A stretch of DNA of 64,000 nucleotides from NCBI RefSeq assembly GCF_038618305.1, contig NZ_CP152017.1:2767501-2831500 (forward strand), given 5' to 3'. The stretch comes from Sporosarcina sp. FSL K6-2383 (GTDB taxonomy: Bacteria > Bacillota > Bacilli > Bacillales_A > Planococcaceae). The translations under genes and the position numbers were made by a program. Shown here piece by piece: positions 45,001 to 55,021 of this stretch. Each line of letters starts with the position of its first letter. The first letter of the stretch is position 1. The notes under the pieces are model-generated. The model worked only from the letters and a program-made list of their open reading frames with translations. It made no database searches and was not told where the DNA came from.

Positions 45001-45639
45001 TTAAAATTCAATATCAGCGACATGCTTGATACGTTTTTCATTTTCTCTGCAATAGGCAATCAGTTCCTGTATCGTCAAAATAACAAGATTCAATCGTTCC
45101 GCTATCTCTTTCAACTGCGGACCTCTTGCCATCGTTCCATCGACATTCATAATTTCACAAATAACACCGACTGGTTCTGCTCCAGCCAGCCTAGCCAAGT
45201 CAATAGCAGCCTCTGTATGGCCTGCCCGTTTCAGGACTCCACCCTCTTTTGCAATCAATGGAAAAATATGTCCCGGTCTTCTAAAATCTGTTGGGCCAGC
45301 ATCACTTCCAAGCATTTTCAATACAGTCTCTGAACGTTCAAACGCGGAGATTCCGGTGTGACATTCCGAGTGATCAATGCTGATGGTAAATGCAGTTCCG
45401 TGCACATCACTATTATTTTCTGTCATGAGCCCAAGTTCGAGCTGTCGTGATTTCTTCTCATCTATCGGCACGCAGATAAGTCCACGGCCTTCCGTTGCCA
45501 TAAAGTTAATCATTTCAGGTGTAGCAAATTCTCCGAGGGCAACAAAGTCCCCTTCATTTTCCCTGTCCTCGTCATCAACGACGATAATTGCTTTCCCTTT
45601 TTTCAGTTCTTCGACTGCTATTTCAACAGTAGTATACAT
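45001..45639 (-). CDS. ribB: 3,4-dihydroxy-2-butanone-4-phosphate synthase (RibB only; RibA domain absent)
   Basis: 212 residues with a complete DHBP synthase domain: [13 protein letters not shown] near 22-34, [39 protein letters not shown] near 126-153. In Bacillales this domain is normally fused to GTP cyclohydrolase II (RibBA, about 400 residues). Here the frame stops right after HVADIEF, the usual junction, and 13 nt later the ribH gene begins. The GCH II half is therefore missing. Start ATG at 45639 has GGGAGG seven bases upstream. Domain loss rather than a split is inferred. Confidence 0.93.
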   Translation of the reverse strand: MYTTVEIAVEELKKGKAIIVVDDEDRENEGDFVALGEFATPEMINFMATEGRGLICVPIDEKKSRQLELGLMTENNSDVHGTAFTISIDHSECHTGISAFERSETVLKMLGSDAGPTDFRRPGHIFPLIAKEGGVLKRAGHTEAAIDLARLAGAEPVGVICEIMNVDGTMARGPQLKEIAERLNLVILTIQELIAYCRENEKRIKHVADIEF

Positions 45640-45652
45640 CTGTTGTCCTCCC

Positions 45653-46303
45653 TTAACCGAGGAATCCACTGGTGATGAGTGTATCCATTGTTAAACCACC
45701 TGCTGAATTCTCTTTGTTTGTAGTCATTAGCCGTTCAATATATTTTGCGAGCATGTCACATTCAACGTTCACTCGATCCCCGTTTCGTTTTCTGCTTATG
45801 ATTGAATCATCTTGCGTGACCGGAATGAGTGAGATGATAAATCCTTTATCGGTCACACCAAAGACAGTCAGTGAAGTTCCATCCACTGTTACAGAACCTT
45901 TTGGGATAAAATACTTTAACAGGTTAGCCTCTACACTGATTTCTACATACACAGCATTTTCTTTCTGTCTAATCAAAATAATTTCGCCTGTGCCATCAAC
46001 ATGTCCACTGACGAGATGACCACCGAAACGACCATCCGCCGCCATCGCTCTTTCTAGATTGACGGGACTTCCCGCACGCAACGCTTGGAGTGTTGTCGCC
46101 TTAACTGTTTCCGGCATGACATCCGCTGTAAATTGGTTGCTTGAGAAGTGTGAGACCGTCAAACAAACACCGTTCACCGCAATACTATCTCCTTTTTTAA
46201 CATCGCTTAGCACTTTGCTACAACGGATCGATAGTTGCAATGAATTCGTCGCTGGCCTTACCGCTGAAACTGTTCCGATTTCTTCAATAATTCCAGTAAA
46301 CAA
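45653..46303 (-). CDS. ribE: Riboflavin synthase subunit alpha
   Basis: 216-residue riboflavin synthase with two lumazine-binding repeats, each starting with [12 protein letters not shown] or [17 protein letters not shown] sequence, and the conserved NGVCLTV and DGTSLTV motifs. It dismutates lumazine to riboflavin. Start is TTG preceded by AGGAGG 11 bases away; MFTGIIEE is the canonical N-terminus. It starts 9 nt after the stop of the ribD remnant at 46313 and continues to ribB after 13 nt. Confidence 0.95.
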   Translation of the reverse strand: MFTGIIEEIGTVSAVRPATNSLQLSIRCSKVLSDVKKGDSIAVNGVCLTVSHFSSNQFTADVMPETVKATTLQALRAGSPVNLERAMAADGRFGGHLVSGHVDGTGEIILIRQKENAVYVEISVEANLLKYFIPKGSVTVDGTSLTVFGVTDKGFIISLIPVTQDDSIISRKRNGDRVNVECDMLAKYIERLMTTNKENSAGGLTMDTLITSGFLG

Positions 46304-46312
46304 TTACTGTCA

Positions 46313-46987
46313 ATCCTCCTTCACGAACCTGGCATGCAATCGAAAATCATCCCCGATTTGTGGCACATCTAAAAAACGGAGTGATTCGTCACCCGGTTCC
46401 GTGTATTGTCCATGAATAAAGAAGCATCATTGCTAATCAGTTTCCGACTCTTATAGAAGCGGAGAACTTCTGCTGAATCAAGTTAAAACGGGTAAAAAAT
46501 AATTGTTGCTACAGCACCGTCAGTGACGATATTTGCTGTTGTTGGCGTCCTAGGATGCCGGTCTAAAAATAATTCGAATTGGATTCTTTCCACCATGGGG
46601 CAAACGGGTGGTGAGGAAAGGGTTATCATGAAGTACGGTTTGTATGCCGACCAAAATAGCATCATGGGTATGGCGGAGGTGATGGACATCGGTTCTAGCT
46701 GCATCCGAAGTAATCCATTTGCTGTCCCCAGTCTGCGTTGAAAGACAACCGTCGAGAGTTGCGGCGGCTTTCAAGGTGACATACGGCTTCCCGTAGTAAT
46801 TAATAAGGTGAAAAAATGCTCGATTCATCTGCTCTGCCTCTTCCTGTAAAATGCCGGTGGCAACTTCAATTTCGGCAACTTTAAGAAGCCCGATTCCTGT
46901 TCCGTTGGCGGAAGGATTCGGTGAATTCTGTCCTATTGCACTGTGCGCCAGTCCAAGAGTAATTCCCATACAATATCTATGGTCCAT
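46313..46987 (-). pseudogene. ribD: Degraded ribD (deaminase/reductase) pseudogene
   Basis: The start at 46987 (GAGG site, MDHRYCMGI) gives the usual RibD N-terminus to SPNP, then jumps in frame to ANGTGIGLLK, deleting roughly 90-95 codons. The deleted stretch should hold the deaminase zinc motifs HAE and PCxxxGxxPPC. The reductase part YVTLKAAATLDG and SKWITSDAARTDVHH follows. After NPIRII an extra T in a T-run (46565-46569 region) shifts the frame, and translation stops at PAS. Read in the other frame the text continues LDRHPRTPTTANIVTDG before a repeat remnant at 46472. The C-terminal LRFLDVPQIGDDFRL segment survives near 46320-46380. RibD function from this gene is almost certainly lost. 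Confidence 0.8.
46470..46490. repeat. Remnant of dispersed repeat inside ribD (copy E)
   Basis: GCTGAATCAAGTTAAAAC at 46472-46489 matches the right end of the dispersed repeats at 47026, 50463 and 58414. It sits in the ribD pseudogene exactly where the RibD reading frame ends. Confidence 0.65.
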
Positions 46988-47025
46988 CAGCATTCCTCCT
47001 TTCACTGTTATGAAAGGGCAGAGAT

Positions 47026-47157
47026 CAATTGCGCCTCGGCGTAATTGCGTCCAGATTTTTTCGAGCAGGCTCGAAAAGTTCCATTGAAAATCTGTGACAT
47101 CCGCCGGAGGCTTTAACTTGATTCAATTGGGACTTGATCCCACTGAATCAAGTTAAA
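47026..47157. repeat. Dispersed hairpin repeat, copy A (rib leader)
   Basis: It begins with AATTGCGCC-TC-GGCGTAATT and ends with a 14-bp hairpin, TTTAACTTGATTCA paired with TGAATCAAGTTAAA, with inner TGGGA/TCCCA. TGTGACATCCGCCGGAGGC lies between. It sits between the FMN aptamer and ribD. Confidence 0.8.
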
Positions 47158-47182
47158 TAAGCATCATACGTATAGTCAAACA

Positions 47183-47320
47183 ACTTCTCCCATCCAGACT
47201 TTAACTGTCGGTGCCGGAATTTCACCAGCTCCACCGCCTTCCAACAAGGAAGGACGGGTCACGGACTAACGAGCAATTGCTCGATCACCGCCGGTAAGGA
47301 ATTTCACCTTGCCCCGAAGA
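47183..47320 (-). ncRNA. FMN riboswitch (RFN element)
   Basis: Minus strand reads CTTCGGGGCAAGGTGAAATT, then CTTACCGGCGGTGA, GGTGAAATTCCGGCACCGACAGT and AGTCTGGATGGGAGAAG, the conserved RFN boxes in order. It precedes the ribD pseudogene, ribE, ribB and ribH. Downstream of it I find no stem with a T-tract; the only strong hairpin is the end of repeat copy A. The expression platform may be altered. Confidence 0.93.
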
Positions 47321-47369
47321 GTTTTTCTAAAACGTATTTATGTTAAGTTAGCATACTACCTCAATTTAA

Positions 47370-47411
47370 GCAAAAAAAAAGACCTAGTTCCGATTGAACG
47401 GAGCTAAGTCT
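47370..47411 (-). terminator. Terminator of the opuA operon
   Basis: Minus strand AGACTTAGCTCCG and CGGAACTAGGTCT pair with two mismatches or wobbles, followed by nine T. Confidence 0.85.
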
Positions 47412-47427
47412 CTGCTAGGTTTCTAAC

Positions 47428-49176
<1,749 letters not shown>

Positions 49177-49184
<8 letters not shown>

Positions 49185-50439
49185 TTGATTCCACCTCCGA
49201 ATCGGTTTGTTCGATGGTATCAGCAACGCCATCATTATTAATAAACTGATTGTCGCCAGCCAATGCGCCGATCAGTGCACCGCGAATAATAATTCCTTGT
49301 AACTTGTTATCCTCATTTACTACAGCGACAGGTATGGTTGCTGTTGAAACGATATCAAATAGATCAATTAGCAATGTATCCGCAGACATCATCGGTAGAT
49401 CGCTAATGAGAACTTCCTGCAGTGTTTTTCCTGATTCAGTTGCAGCTACTGCATCCTGCGCCGTTACCGCACCCAGTAGACGATTCCCTTTATCCACCAC
49501 ATAGATGGATGAAATCCCAAGGCGTTTCATCAGTCGTAGCGCAACCCTAGGACCACGGTCGATTTGAACTGTGTCAGCCTTTATCATAATATGACCTGCT
49601 GTCAATACCTTAGACAAATCAACATCCTCAACGAAACGTTCAACATATTCATTCGATGGACTCATTAATATTTCCTCAGGCGTCCCAATTTGAACGATTT
49701 CGCCATCTTTCATTAACGCAATCCGATCTCCAATTCGCAGTGCTTCATCTAAATCATGGGTAATGAAAATAATTGTTTTTCCCATATCATTATGAAGCTG
49801 CAATAATTCGTCTTGCATATCTTTTCGGATGAGTGGATCGAGTGCACTAAAAGCCTCATCCATTAACAAAATATCTGGACCGTTTGCAAGTGCTCTTGCA
49901 AGACCAACACGTTGCTGCATCCCACCACTTAATTGATTTGGATACTGATCCTCATAACCAGCAAGGCCAACAAGTTTCAGAGATTCTTTTGCTTTTTCCT
50001 GACGTTCCGCTTTCGCCACGCCTTGAATTTCCAGACCATATTCCGTATTTTCAAGAATTGTCTTATGCGGGAAGAGCGCAAAATTTTGAAAAACCATTCC
50101 AATTTTTTTACGTCTTACTTCACGAAGTTGCTCTTTATTCATCTTAACGATATCTTCACCATCTAGTAGGATCGTCCCCATCGTTGGGTCAATCAATCTG
50201 TTCAACAGTCTAACCAGCGTTGATTTTCCACTACCTGACAAGCCCATGATGACAAATATTTCACCATCGTAAACATCAAAGGATGCCTTTTTCACACCGA
50301 CTGTAGCCCCAGTCGCTTTCAAAATCTCACTTTTCGTCTTTCCTTCATTGAGTAGCTGCGCCGCCCGTTTACTATTTTTGCCAAAAATCTTCGTCGTGTT
50401 ATGCACTTCGATTTTCTTACTGGCAATTTGATCACTCAT
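49177..50439 (-). CDS. opuAA: Glycine betaine ABC transporter ATP-binding protein with CBS pair
   Basis: 420-residue ABC ATPase. Walker A GLSGSGKST near 70, signature LSGGMQQR near 166, Walker B ILLMDEAF near 186, and switch His in FITHD near 221. Two C-terminal CBS domains span about 285-400 (HIMIKADTVQIDRGPRVALRLM; AALRLM-like LLIDLFDIVSTATIPVAVVNE), which in OpuA sense ionic strength. First gene of the operon, with a leader containing repeat copy B. Confidence 0.95.
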
Positions 50440-50462
50440 GCGTACACTCCTTACAGTTATCC

Positions 50463-50571
50463 ATTACGCCTTGGCGTAATTACGTCCAAATTTTGAATAA
50501 GCAGGGAGTTAAATTTCTTGTAACTATTGACTCACCTGCAACACAAAAACACTTGCTGATTCAAGTTAAAA
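50463..50571. repeat. Dispersed hairpin repeat, copy B (opuA leader)
   Basis: It starts with the perfect inverted repeat ATTACGCC-TT-GGCGTAAT (50463-50480) and ends with TGCTGATTCAAGTTAAAAC. The GACATCCGCC central segment of copies A and C is absent. It lies in the 5' untranslated region of opuAA. Confidence 0.7.
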
Positions 50572-50587
50572 CTCTAGAACACTCACA

Positions 50588-50616
50588 AGTATAGACTAAA
50601 CAAAATAAAAATTCAA
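50588..50616 (-). promoter_or_regulatory. opuA promoter flanked by TAGACTAA repeats
   Basis: Minus strand TTGAAT (50611-50616), 17 bases, TATACT (50588-50593). Direct repeats TAGACTAA at 50592-50599 and 50622-50629 are spaced 30 nt and flank the promoter. They are candidate sites for the GbsR/OpcR-type repressor encoded divergently. Confidence 0.6.
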
Positions 50617-50659
50617 CCGTTTAGACTAAGTTAATAGTTTGTACGGAAAAAACTGTTTG

Positions 50660-50675
50660 TATAATAATTATTATA
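50660..50675. promoter_or_regulatory. Perfect 16-bp palindrome upstream of the gbsR-type gene
   Basis: TATAATAATTATTATA reads the same on both strands. It lies about 90 nt upstream of the regulator start in the shared opuA/gbsR-type intergenic region; this could be a regulatory site or an AT-rich promoter feature. Nothing else is identified in the 320-base gap beyond repeat B and the opuA promoter. Confidence 0.4.
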
Positions 50676-50763
50676 AATTGCTTTTTTCGACAGGATATAA
50701 TACGCTAGATTAAAATAACTGGATTGGCTTACGTATGCCGATGACAGTGGAGGGAAAACTTGC

Positions 50764-51300
50764 ATGAACGGTAAAGAAAGACTTGAAAAAACGCGTGAAC
50801 GGATTATTGAATCTATCGCACAAAATATACATCTTTATGGTCTGACACCTTCTTCAGGAAGGCAGTTTGCCACTATGTTTTTTCATAATGAGCCGTTGAC
50901 ATTAGATGATATGACGGAAGAACTTGGAATGAGTAAAACAAGCATGAGCACTTCTGTACGGGCATTATCCGATTTAAAATTAGTTGAACGGGCTTGGAAA
51001 AAAGGAGTTCGGAAAGATCTCTATCAGGTGACCGATGATTGGTATCAAAGCTTTATTGATTTATTTTCAATTAAATGGAGAAAATCGGTTAACCAGCATT
51101 CAGTCGCAATTAGAAGATCGTTAGTAGAGCTAGAAGAATTAGTCATGGACTCATCTGTTAGTGATGAAGTAAAAGAACTAGCCCATATAGATATTGAAAA
51201 ATTACAATATATGCGTGATTACTATGAATGGCTCGATCGACTAGTTGATGCCTTCGAGGACCATGATATTTTCAATCTCGTACCGATTAAAAAACCATAA
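50764..51300 (+). CDS. GbsR/OpcR-type transcriptional regulator
   Basis: 178-residue winged-helix MarR-superfamily protein of the GbsR subfamily. The HTH spans TLDDMTEELGMSKTSMSTSVRALSDLKLVERAWKKGVRKDLYQVT near 45-90, followed by a long helical C-terminal part. In Bacillus, GbsR and OpcR repress choline and betaine uptake genes. Divergent orientation from opuA suggests that it represses that operon. AGTGGAGGG precedes the ATG. Confidence 0.9.
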   Translation: MNGKERLEKTRERIIESIAQNIHLYGLTPSSGRQFATMFFHNEPLTLDDMTEELGMSKTSMSTSVRALSDLKLVERAWKKGVRKDLYQVTDDWYQSFIDLFSIKWRKSVNQHSVAIRRSLVELEELVMDSSVSDEVKELAHIDIEKLQYMRDYYEWLDRLVDAFEDHDIFNLVPIKKP

Positions 51301-51301
51301 T

Positions 51302-51348
51302 GAAAAGCCACTCTATCAGACTAAAAAATCTGACGGAGTGGCTTTTTG
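51302..51348 (+). terminator. Terminator of the gbsR-type gene
   Basis: AAAAGCCACTC and GAGTGGCTTTT with an inner TCAGA/TCTGA stem, then T-run. Confidence 0.85.
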
Positions 51349-51427
51349 TATTCGTTGAATGAGCTTGCGCTGACAGTTTCCGGGATAAGACTGACAGTTC
51401 CCACCTGATAACTATATCACCTTCTAT

Positions 51428-52531
51428 TCACGACTCTTTTTTCACACCGTTATAGCCGTTATCTCCAAATGGCTGTAATTTTTCTAGCCATTTATCCAAC
51501 AGCTGCTCAAGGATTTTCTTTTTATTGACCCCTTGCCAATCCTTTTCATCAACCGCTTCCAATTCTACAAATTCAAACTGTTCTTTTCCGTAAAAATCCC
51601 AATCAGCTTGAAGATCCTTCAGCGTACTGACACCATTATTTAAACTAAATTTCAATCCGTTCAACGTTTTAAAATTTGGTGTAGAACCGACAAATACTTT
51701 TCCATTGGTCAAATTCTTGATTTGAAAAATTCCATAACTCGGTTTCTCTTCTTTCGCCTTCAGTTTCATTTCTTTTTTAAAATCCATTTCGCGATCCTCT
51801 CCATCTTTTAAATTGGGCCCCAGGTGATACTTACTGCCCTCACTATTACGCGTCAACAAGCCCCGATCAACTAACTCTCGCCGTAACAGCATATAATCCT
51901 CAAATATATCCACCAATATTGTGTTGACTTCTTTTTCGGCATACACCTTTCCAGGTCTAAACAGCAACGCTACATGCGCCACTAGCAGATCTCTTTCGTA
52001 CTCTTTTAACTGGTACGATATCAAACGTCCATCTTCCTTGGAAAAATAACGTTCCAATTCTACAGGCGGTTTAAATGATTTCTCGATTAATTTCTGACTT
52101 ATCGGTTCACTCACTACTAATTTTTGCTGCTGGTTCAATAAATTCATAGCAGCGACAAGCGTTCTAGCTTGCTTCTCTTTTTTCCGCAACGCAAAGCGAT
52201 GATTGCGAACGGTCGACAGGCTACCGATTTGTAGTTCTTGCTGAATTTCCTTATCTGACTTCCCAGCATAAATAAAAGAAAGCAGTTTCGTTTGTTGGTC
52301 AGATAATCCTGTGCTCTCCCGCCCACCTTCGAGCAGACGTTCAAAAATAGTACCATGTACTTCCTCGATATGATGCTCCATAAAGCGCCAGTCTTCAAAA
52401 AGCACCTCTCCTACAGGGTAAATAACCCCTTTTGCAACCCTTTCATCACAAAACAAACAACAATAATAACGATTTTCTTCCATATACCCCATTTCCATTA
52501 CTTCTACAGAAAAACCTTCTATTTTATTCAC
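51428..52531 (-). CDS. Zinc finger-HTH-DUF2087-GIY-YIG protein
   Basis: 367-residue modular protein. Residues about 20-60 hold a CCLFC...H-x3-H zinc-finger-like patch (MEHHIEEVH). A LuxR-type HTH is at about 75-120 (LSDQQTKLLSFIYAGKSDKEIQQEL). DUF2087 spans about 150-235 (ELERYFSKEDGRLISY; YAEKEVNTILVDIFEDY; DYMLLRRELVDRGLL). A GIY-YIG domain is at about 265-350 (YGIFQIKNLTNGKVFVGST). In the GIY-YIG part the usual catalytic Arg after the second motif is not seen (FKTLNGLKFSL), so it may bind rather than cut DNA. Start GTG with AAAGGTG upstream. Isolated gene. Confidence 0.78.
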   Translation of the reverse strand: MNKIEGFSVEVMEMGYMEENRYYCCLFCDERVAKGVIYPVGEVLFEDWRFMEHHIEEVHGTIFERLLEGGRESTGLSDQQTKLLSFIYAGKSDKEIQQELQIGSLSTVRNHRFALRKKEKQARTLVAAMNLLNQQQKLVVSEPISQKLIEKSFKPPVELERYFSKEDGRLISYQLKEYERDLLVAHVALLFRPGKVYAEKEVNTILVDIFEDYMLLRRELVDRGLLTRNSEGSKYHLGPNLKDGEDREMDFKKEMKLKAKEEKPSYGIFQIKNLTNGKVFVGSTPNFKTLNGLKFSLNNGVSTLKDLQADWDFYGKEQFEFVELEAVDEKDWQGVNKKKILEQLLDKWLEKLQPFGDNGYNGVKKES

Positions 52532-52613
52532 ACCACAAACACCTTTCGATTAAATCTTATTTTATATAGACAATTATACATTTTATCTACTAATCAATCA
52601 ATGTGGATTAAAA

Positions 52614-52646
52614 ATAAAAACCGTACCCTGTAGGATATGGCTTTTA
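52614..52646 (-). terminator. Probable terminator of the OsmC gene
   Basis: An imperfect stem, AAAGCCATATCC and GGGTACGGTTTT, with loop TACA and a following T-rich tail on the minus strand. Confidence 0.55.
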
Positions 52647-52652
52647 TCACTG

Positions 52653-53096
52653 TTATTTACTCACTAACACTTCCAGCTCAACTGCAACATTCCCCTTAAT
52701 AGCTCGACTAATCATGCAGGAGGTTTCTGCTTTTTCAGCTAATCTTTGCGCAAGTGCTTCATCTTTTTCTGTTGCATCCGATTTCAACACAATAAGCGGT
52801 TTATGGATAATTTTCTTGTAGGTAATGACACCATTCGTCACATCAACAACACCTACAGACTCCATCGTCAAAGCTTCCTTGTCTAGCTTACTGCGTTCCA
52901 TCATCGCTGCTAGCGTAATGATATAACAAGTGGCCGCCGCGCCTAACAGCATTTCATCAGGGTTTGTACCAATCCCTGGGCCATCCATTTCAGGTGGGAT
53001 TGACACTTCTGTTATTAAATTTCCCGCTTCAATTGTTCCTACATCATTCCGCAAGCCTGGCCAGTTTGCTGTTAAATGAAAATGGTGCTCTGCCAT
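52653..53096 (-). CDS. OsmC family peroxiredoxin-like protein
   Basis: 147 residues of OsmC/Ohr-fold. The conserved Arg/Glu region, GPGIGTNPDEMLLGAAATCYIITLA near 39-63 with the first active cysteine (Cys57), and AEKAETSCMISRAIKGN near 120 with the second (Cys127) are present. These thiol peroxidases detoxify organic hydroperoxides. No GGAGG-type site was identified before the ATG at 53096. Separated from luxS by a terminator. Confidence 0.88.
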   Translation of the reverse strand: MAEHHFHLTANWPGLRNDVGTIEAGNLITEVSIPPEMDGPGIGTNPDEMLLGAAATCYIITLAAMMERSKLDKEALTMESVGVVDVTNGVITYKKIIHKPLIVLKSDATEKDEALAQRLAEKAETSCMISRAIKGNVAVELEVLVSK

Positions 53097-53146
53097 GTTA
53101 AATCACTCCAATGAAAGTTTGTATGATAGTTATCATTATACAACGC

Positions 53147-53178
53147 AAAAGTCATTCACAACGTCGTGAATGACTTCT
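53147..53178 (-). terminator. Terminator of luxS
   Basis: AAGTCATTCAC and GTGAATGACTT form a perfect 11-bp stem, loop AACGTC, T-rich tail TTTT. Confidence 0.8.
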
Positions 53179-53186
53179 CTTCAGTA

Positions 53187-53651
53187 CTATTTCGAAAACA
53201 CCTGACGCCACTCATCCTTTTTCGCAAGCATCTCTTGCGCAAGCTGTTGTGCACCTTCTAGGCTATGACTTGCCGCCCATCCGCACTGTACTTCATTACA
53301 GGCTGGAACTTCCGTCGCGATAACAACATTCTGCAATGTCTTTTCTAAAATAATCAAGATATCCTCGTAATCATCATGGTTGATGACAGATAAATAAAAA
53401 CCGGTTTGACAGCCCATTGGACTCAAGTCGACTACTTGGTCAGAATGATTACGGATATTTTCTGCCATTAAATGCTCAATTGAATGCAAAGCAGGCATCT
53501 CCATATGCTCTTTGTTCGGTTGTTTAAAACGAATATCATATTTATAGACAACATCACCATGATTACCTTGTTTTGTACCTGCTAAACGAACAAACGGCGC
53601 AGCAACCTTCGTATGATCTAGATTAAAACTTTCAACATTCATCTTCACCAT
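53187..53651 (-). CDS. luxS: S-ribosylhomocysteine lyase LuxS
   Basis: 154-residue metalloenzyme that splits S-ribosylhomocysteine to homocysteine and DPD (the autoinducer-2 precursor). The iron-ligand His pair is in [14 protein letters not shown] near 51-64, MGCQTGFYL near 79 holds the catalytic Cys, and [19 protein letters not shown] near 115 the third metal Cys. Start at 53651 (third ATG of a run) has GGGAGG seven bases upstream. Not in an operon with mtn/pfs genes here; monocistronic with its own terminator. Confidence 0.95.
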   Translation of the reverse strand: MVKMNVESFNLDHTKVAAPFVRLAGTKQGNHGDVVYKYDIRFKQPNKEHMEMPALHSIEHLMAENIRNHSDQVVDLSPMGCQTGFYLSVINHDDYEDILIILEKTLQNVVIATEVPACNEVQCGWAASHSLEGAQQLAQEMLAKKDEWRQVFSK

Positions 53652-53774
53652 CATCATTCCTCCCATTGGTTTGTCAGTTTAATCTTGAGTTCCACTATCC
53701 CGACTTAATTACTCTACTTAACAGTCTAGTTATACCATAATTCTAATTTGAACGCCAATTTACTTTATTCAAAA

Positions 53775-53811
53775 TAAAGGACCTCCTGATTCACTATCCA
53801 GGAGGTCCTTC
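53775..53811 (-). terminator. Terminator of the YtkA-like gene
   Basis: AAGGACCTCCTG and CAGGAGGTCCTT form a perfect 12-bp stem followed by TTATTTT. Confidence 0.85.
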
Positions 53812-53815
53812 ATGG

Positions 53816-54580
53816 TTATTCAACTATAATTGTATACACTTCATGCTCGTGCAAGTCTTTGTCATCTTCAACGTGAATTTGTACGCTGTACGTTCCCGCT
53901 TGTGTAAATGCATATGTATATGCATATTCACCTGCTTCAGATTCGGTAGCGTCAATCCAATCATGTTTATCAGGATTTTCTTCATTCCAGATTTCATAGC
54001 GCACCCTTGCTTTTTCCAACGGTGTTCCATCTATTTGGAGATGAACAACGAGATCTGTCTCTACCTCCTCTTTTACATGCTCTGGCTCAACGAAATGCAT
54101 TGAAAATCCTTCTGCGTGTCCATCATGATGACCTTCACCGTGATGCTCTTCGCTGTCATGCCCTTCCGCATCCTGCGCACCGCTACCGACAATCACTTTT
54201 TTCATCGGCATCGTATGCAAACCTCTTGCCGTTACATGTACTTGAATATGGAATACGCCGTCATGATCGAAAGCTGTTTCAGCTGTATATAAACCGTCTT
54301 TTTCATTGATAGATTCCATCTTCACACTGTCTTCTTTCTTGCCTTCTTCCCAAATTTCAAACAGAACTTCATCTGCATCTTCTACTGCTTCATCACCTTG
54401 TGTCACAACTGCCGCCATGTCCACAGTTCCATTCACTTCAACTTCTTCTGTCACCGTCAAATCCACAATAATTGGTTGCGGCACCTCATCAACAGCAGTA
54501 TCCTTTGGTTTCTCATTGCCACATGCTGCCATCATCGCCAGCACTAGCCCTACTATAAATATCCATGATTTTTGTTTCAT
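53816..54580 (-). CDS. YtkA-like two-domain lipoprotein with His-rich linker
   Basis: 254-residue lipoprotein. The lipobox MAAC gives Cys20. Two YtkA/FixH-like beta domains (about 35-130 and 160-254) each show the YEIWNEE or FEIWEEGKKED element and end in FHIQVHVT or YSVQIHVE. A His-rich linker near 135-160 (HDSEEHHGEGHHDGHAEG) could bind copper or zinc. Divergent from a response regulator-histidine kinase-Sco cluster, consistent with copper delivery to cytochrome oxidase; the metal is inferred. Confidence 0.78.
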   Translation of the reverse strand: MKQKSWIFIVGLVLAMMAACGNEKPKDTAVDEVPQPIIVDLTVTEEVEVNGTVDMAAVVTQGDEAVEDADEVLFEIWEEGKKEDSVKMESINEKDGLYTAETAFDHDGVFHIQVHVTARGLHTMPMKKVIVGSGAQDAEGHDSEEHHGEGHHDGHAEGFSMHFVEPEHVKEEVETDLVVHLQIDGTPLEKARVRYEIWNEENPDKHDWIDATESEAGEYAYTYAFTQAGTYSVQIHVEDDKDLHEHEVYTIIVE

Positions 54581-54732
54581 TCAAGTTCCCTCCATACGCT
54601 GTATTACTTAACTTAATTGAATAAATTCAGTATCATTATATACAGAAAGTAAGAAGTAAATGTGAAGTTTATCATTTCACATAGACTTCACATCTTTTTG
54701 AGAACATAATGGATGGATAAATCTCTTTTATC

Positions 54733-54949
54733 AATTACGCCTCGGCGTAATTGTGCCCGCAGGACGCGGGTATGCAGTCGTTGCGAATCGAACAGCAAAG
54801 GGTTCGATTTGCCATATTTCTGCGTTCTTTGCAGAAATTAAGGCACTTCCTTTCAGGATGTCGCGAACCTAGACTGCCTTCTTTTTGTGACATCCGCCGG
54901 AGGCTTAGCTTGAATTAGCGGGGAATTTGGATTCCCTCTAATTTAAATA
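54733..54949. repeat. Dispersed hairpin repeat, copy C (response regulator leader)
   Basis: It begins with the perfect CAATTACGCC-TC-GGCGTAATTG inverted repeat (54733-54754) and ends with TTGAATTAGCGGGGAAT and its near-complement around 54911-54947. TGTGACATCCGCCGGAGGC at 54886-54904 is identical to copy A. The centre is larger than in A. It fills most of the gap between the YtkA gene and the response regulator; only this is seen in that region besides a small remnant near 54991-55010 (CCGCTAAATCAAGCGAAACG). Confidence 0.75.
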
Positions 54950-55021
54950 CATGTTAGCATCCATCCGTGACTTATTTTGAAGTGGATAATTCCGCTAAAT
55001 CAAGCGAAACGAGGTTATTTT

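Noticed and set aside
46483..46704. Separate small gene
   Set aside because: It reads the out-of-frame ribD reductase segment, including LDRHPRTPTTANIVTDG, and stops at the repeat remnant. It is part of the ribD pseudogene.
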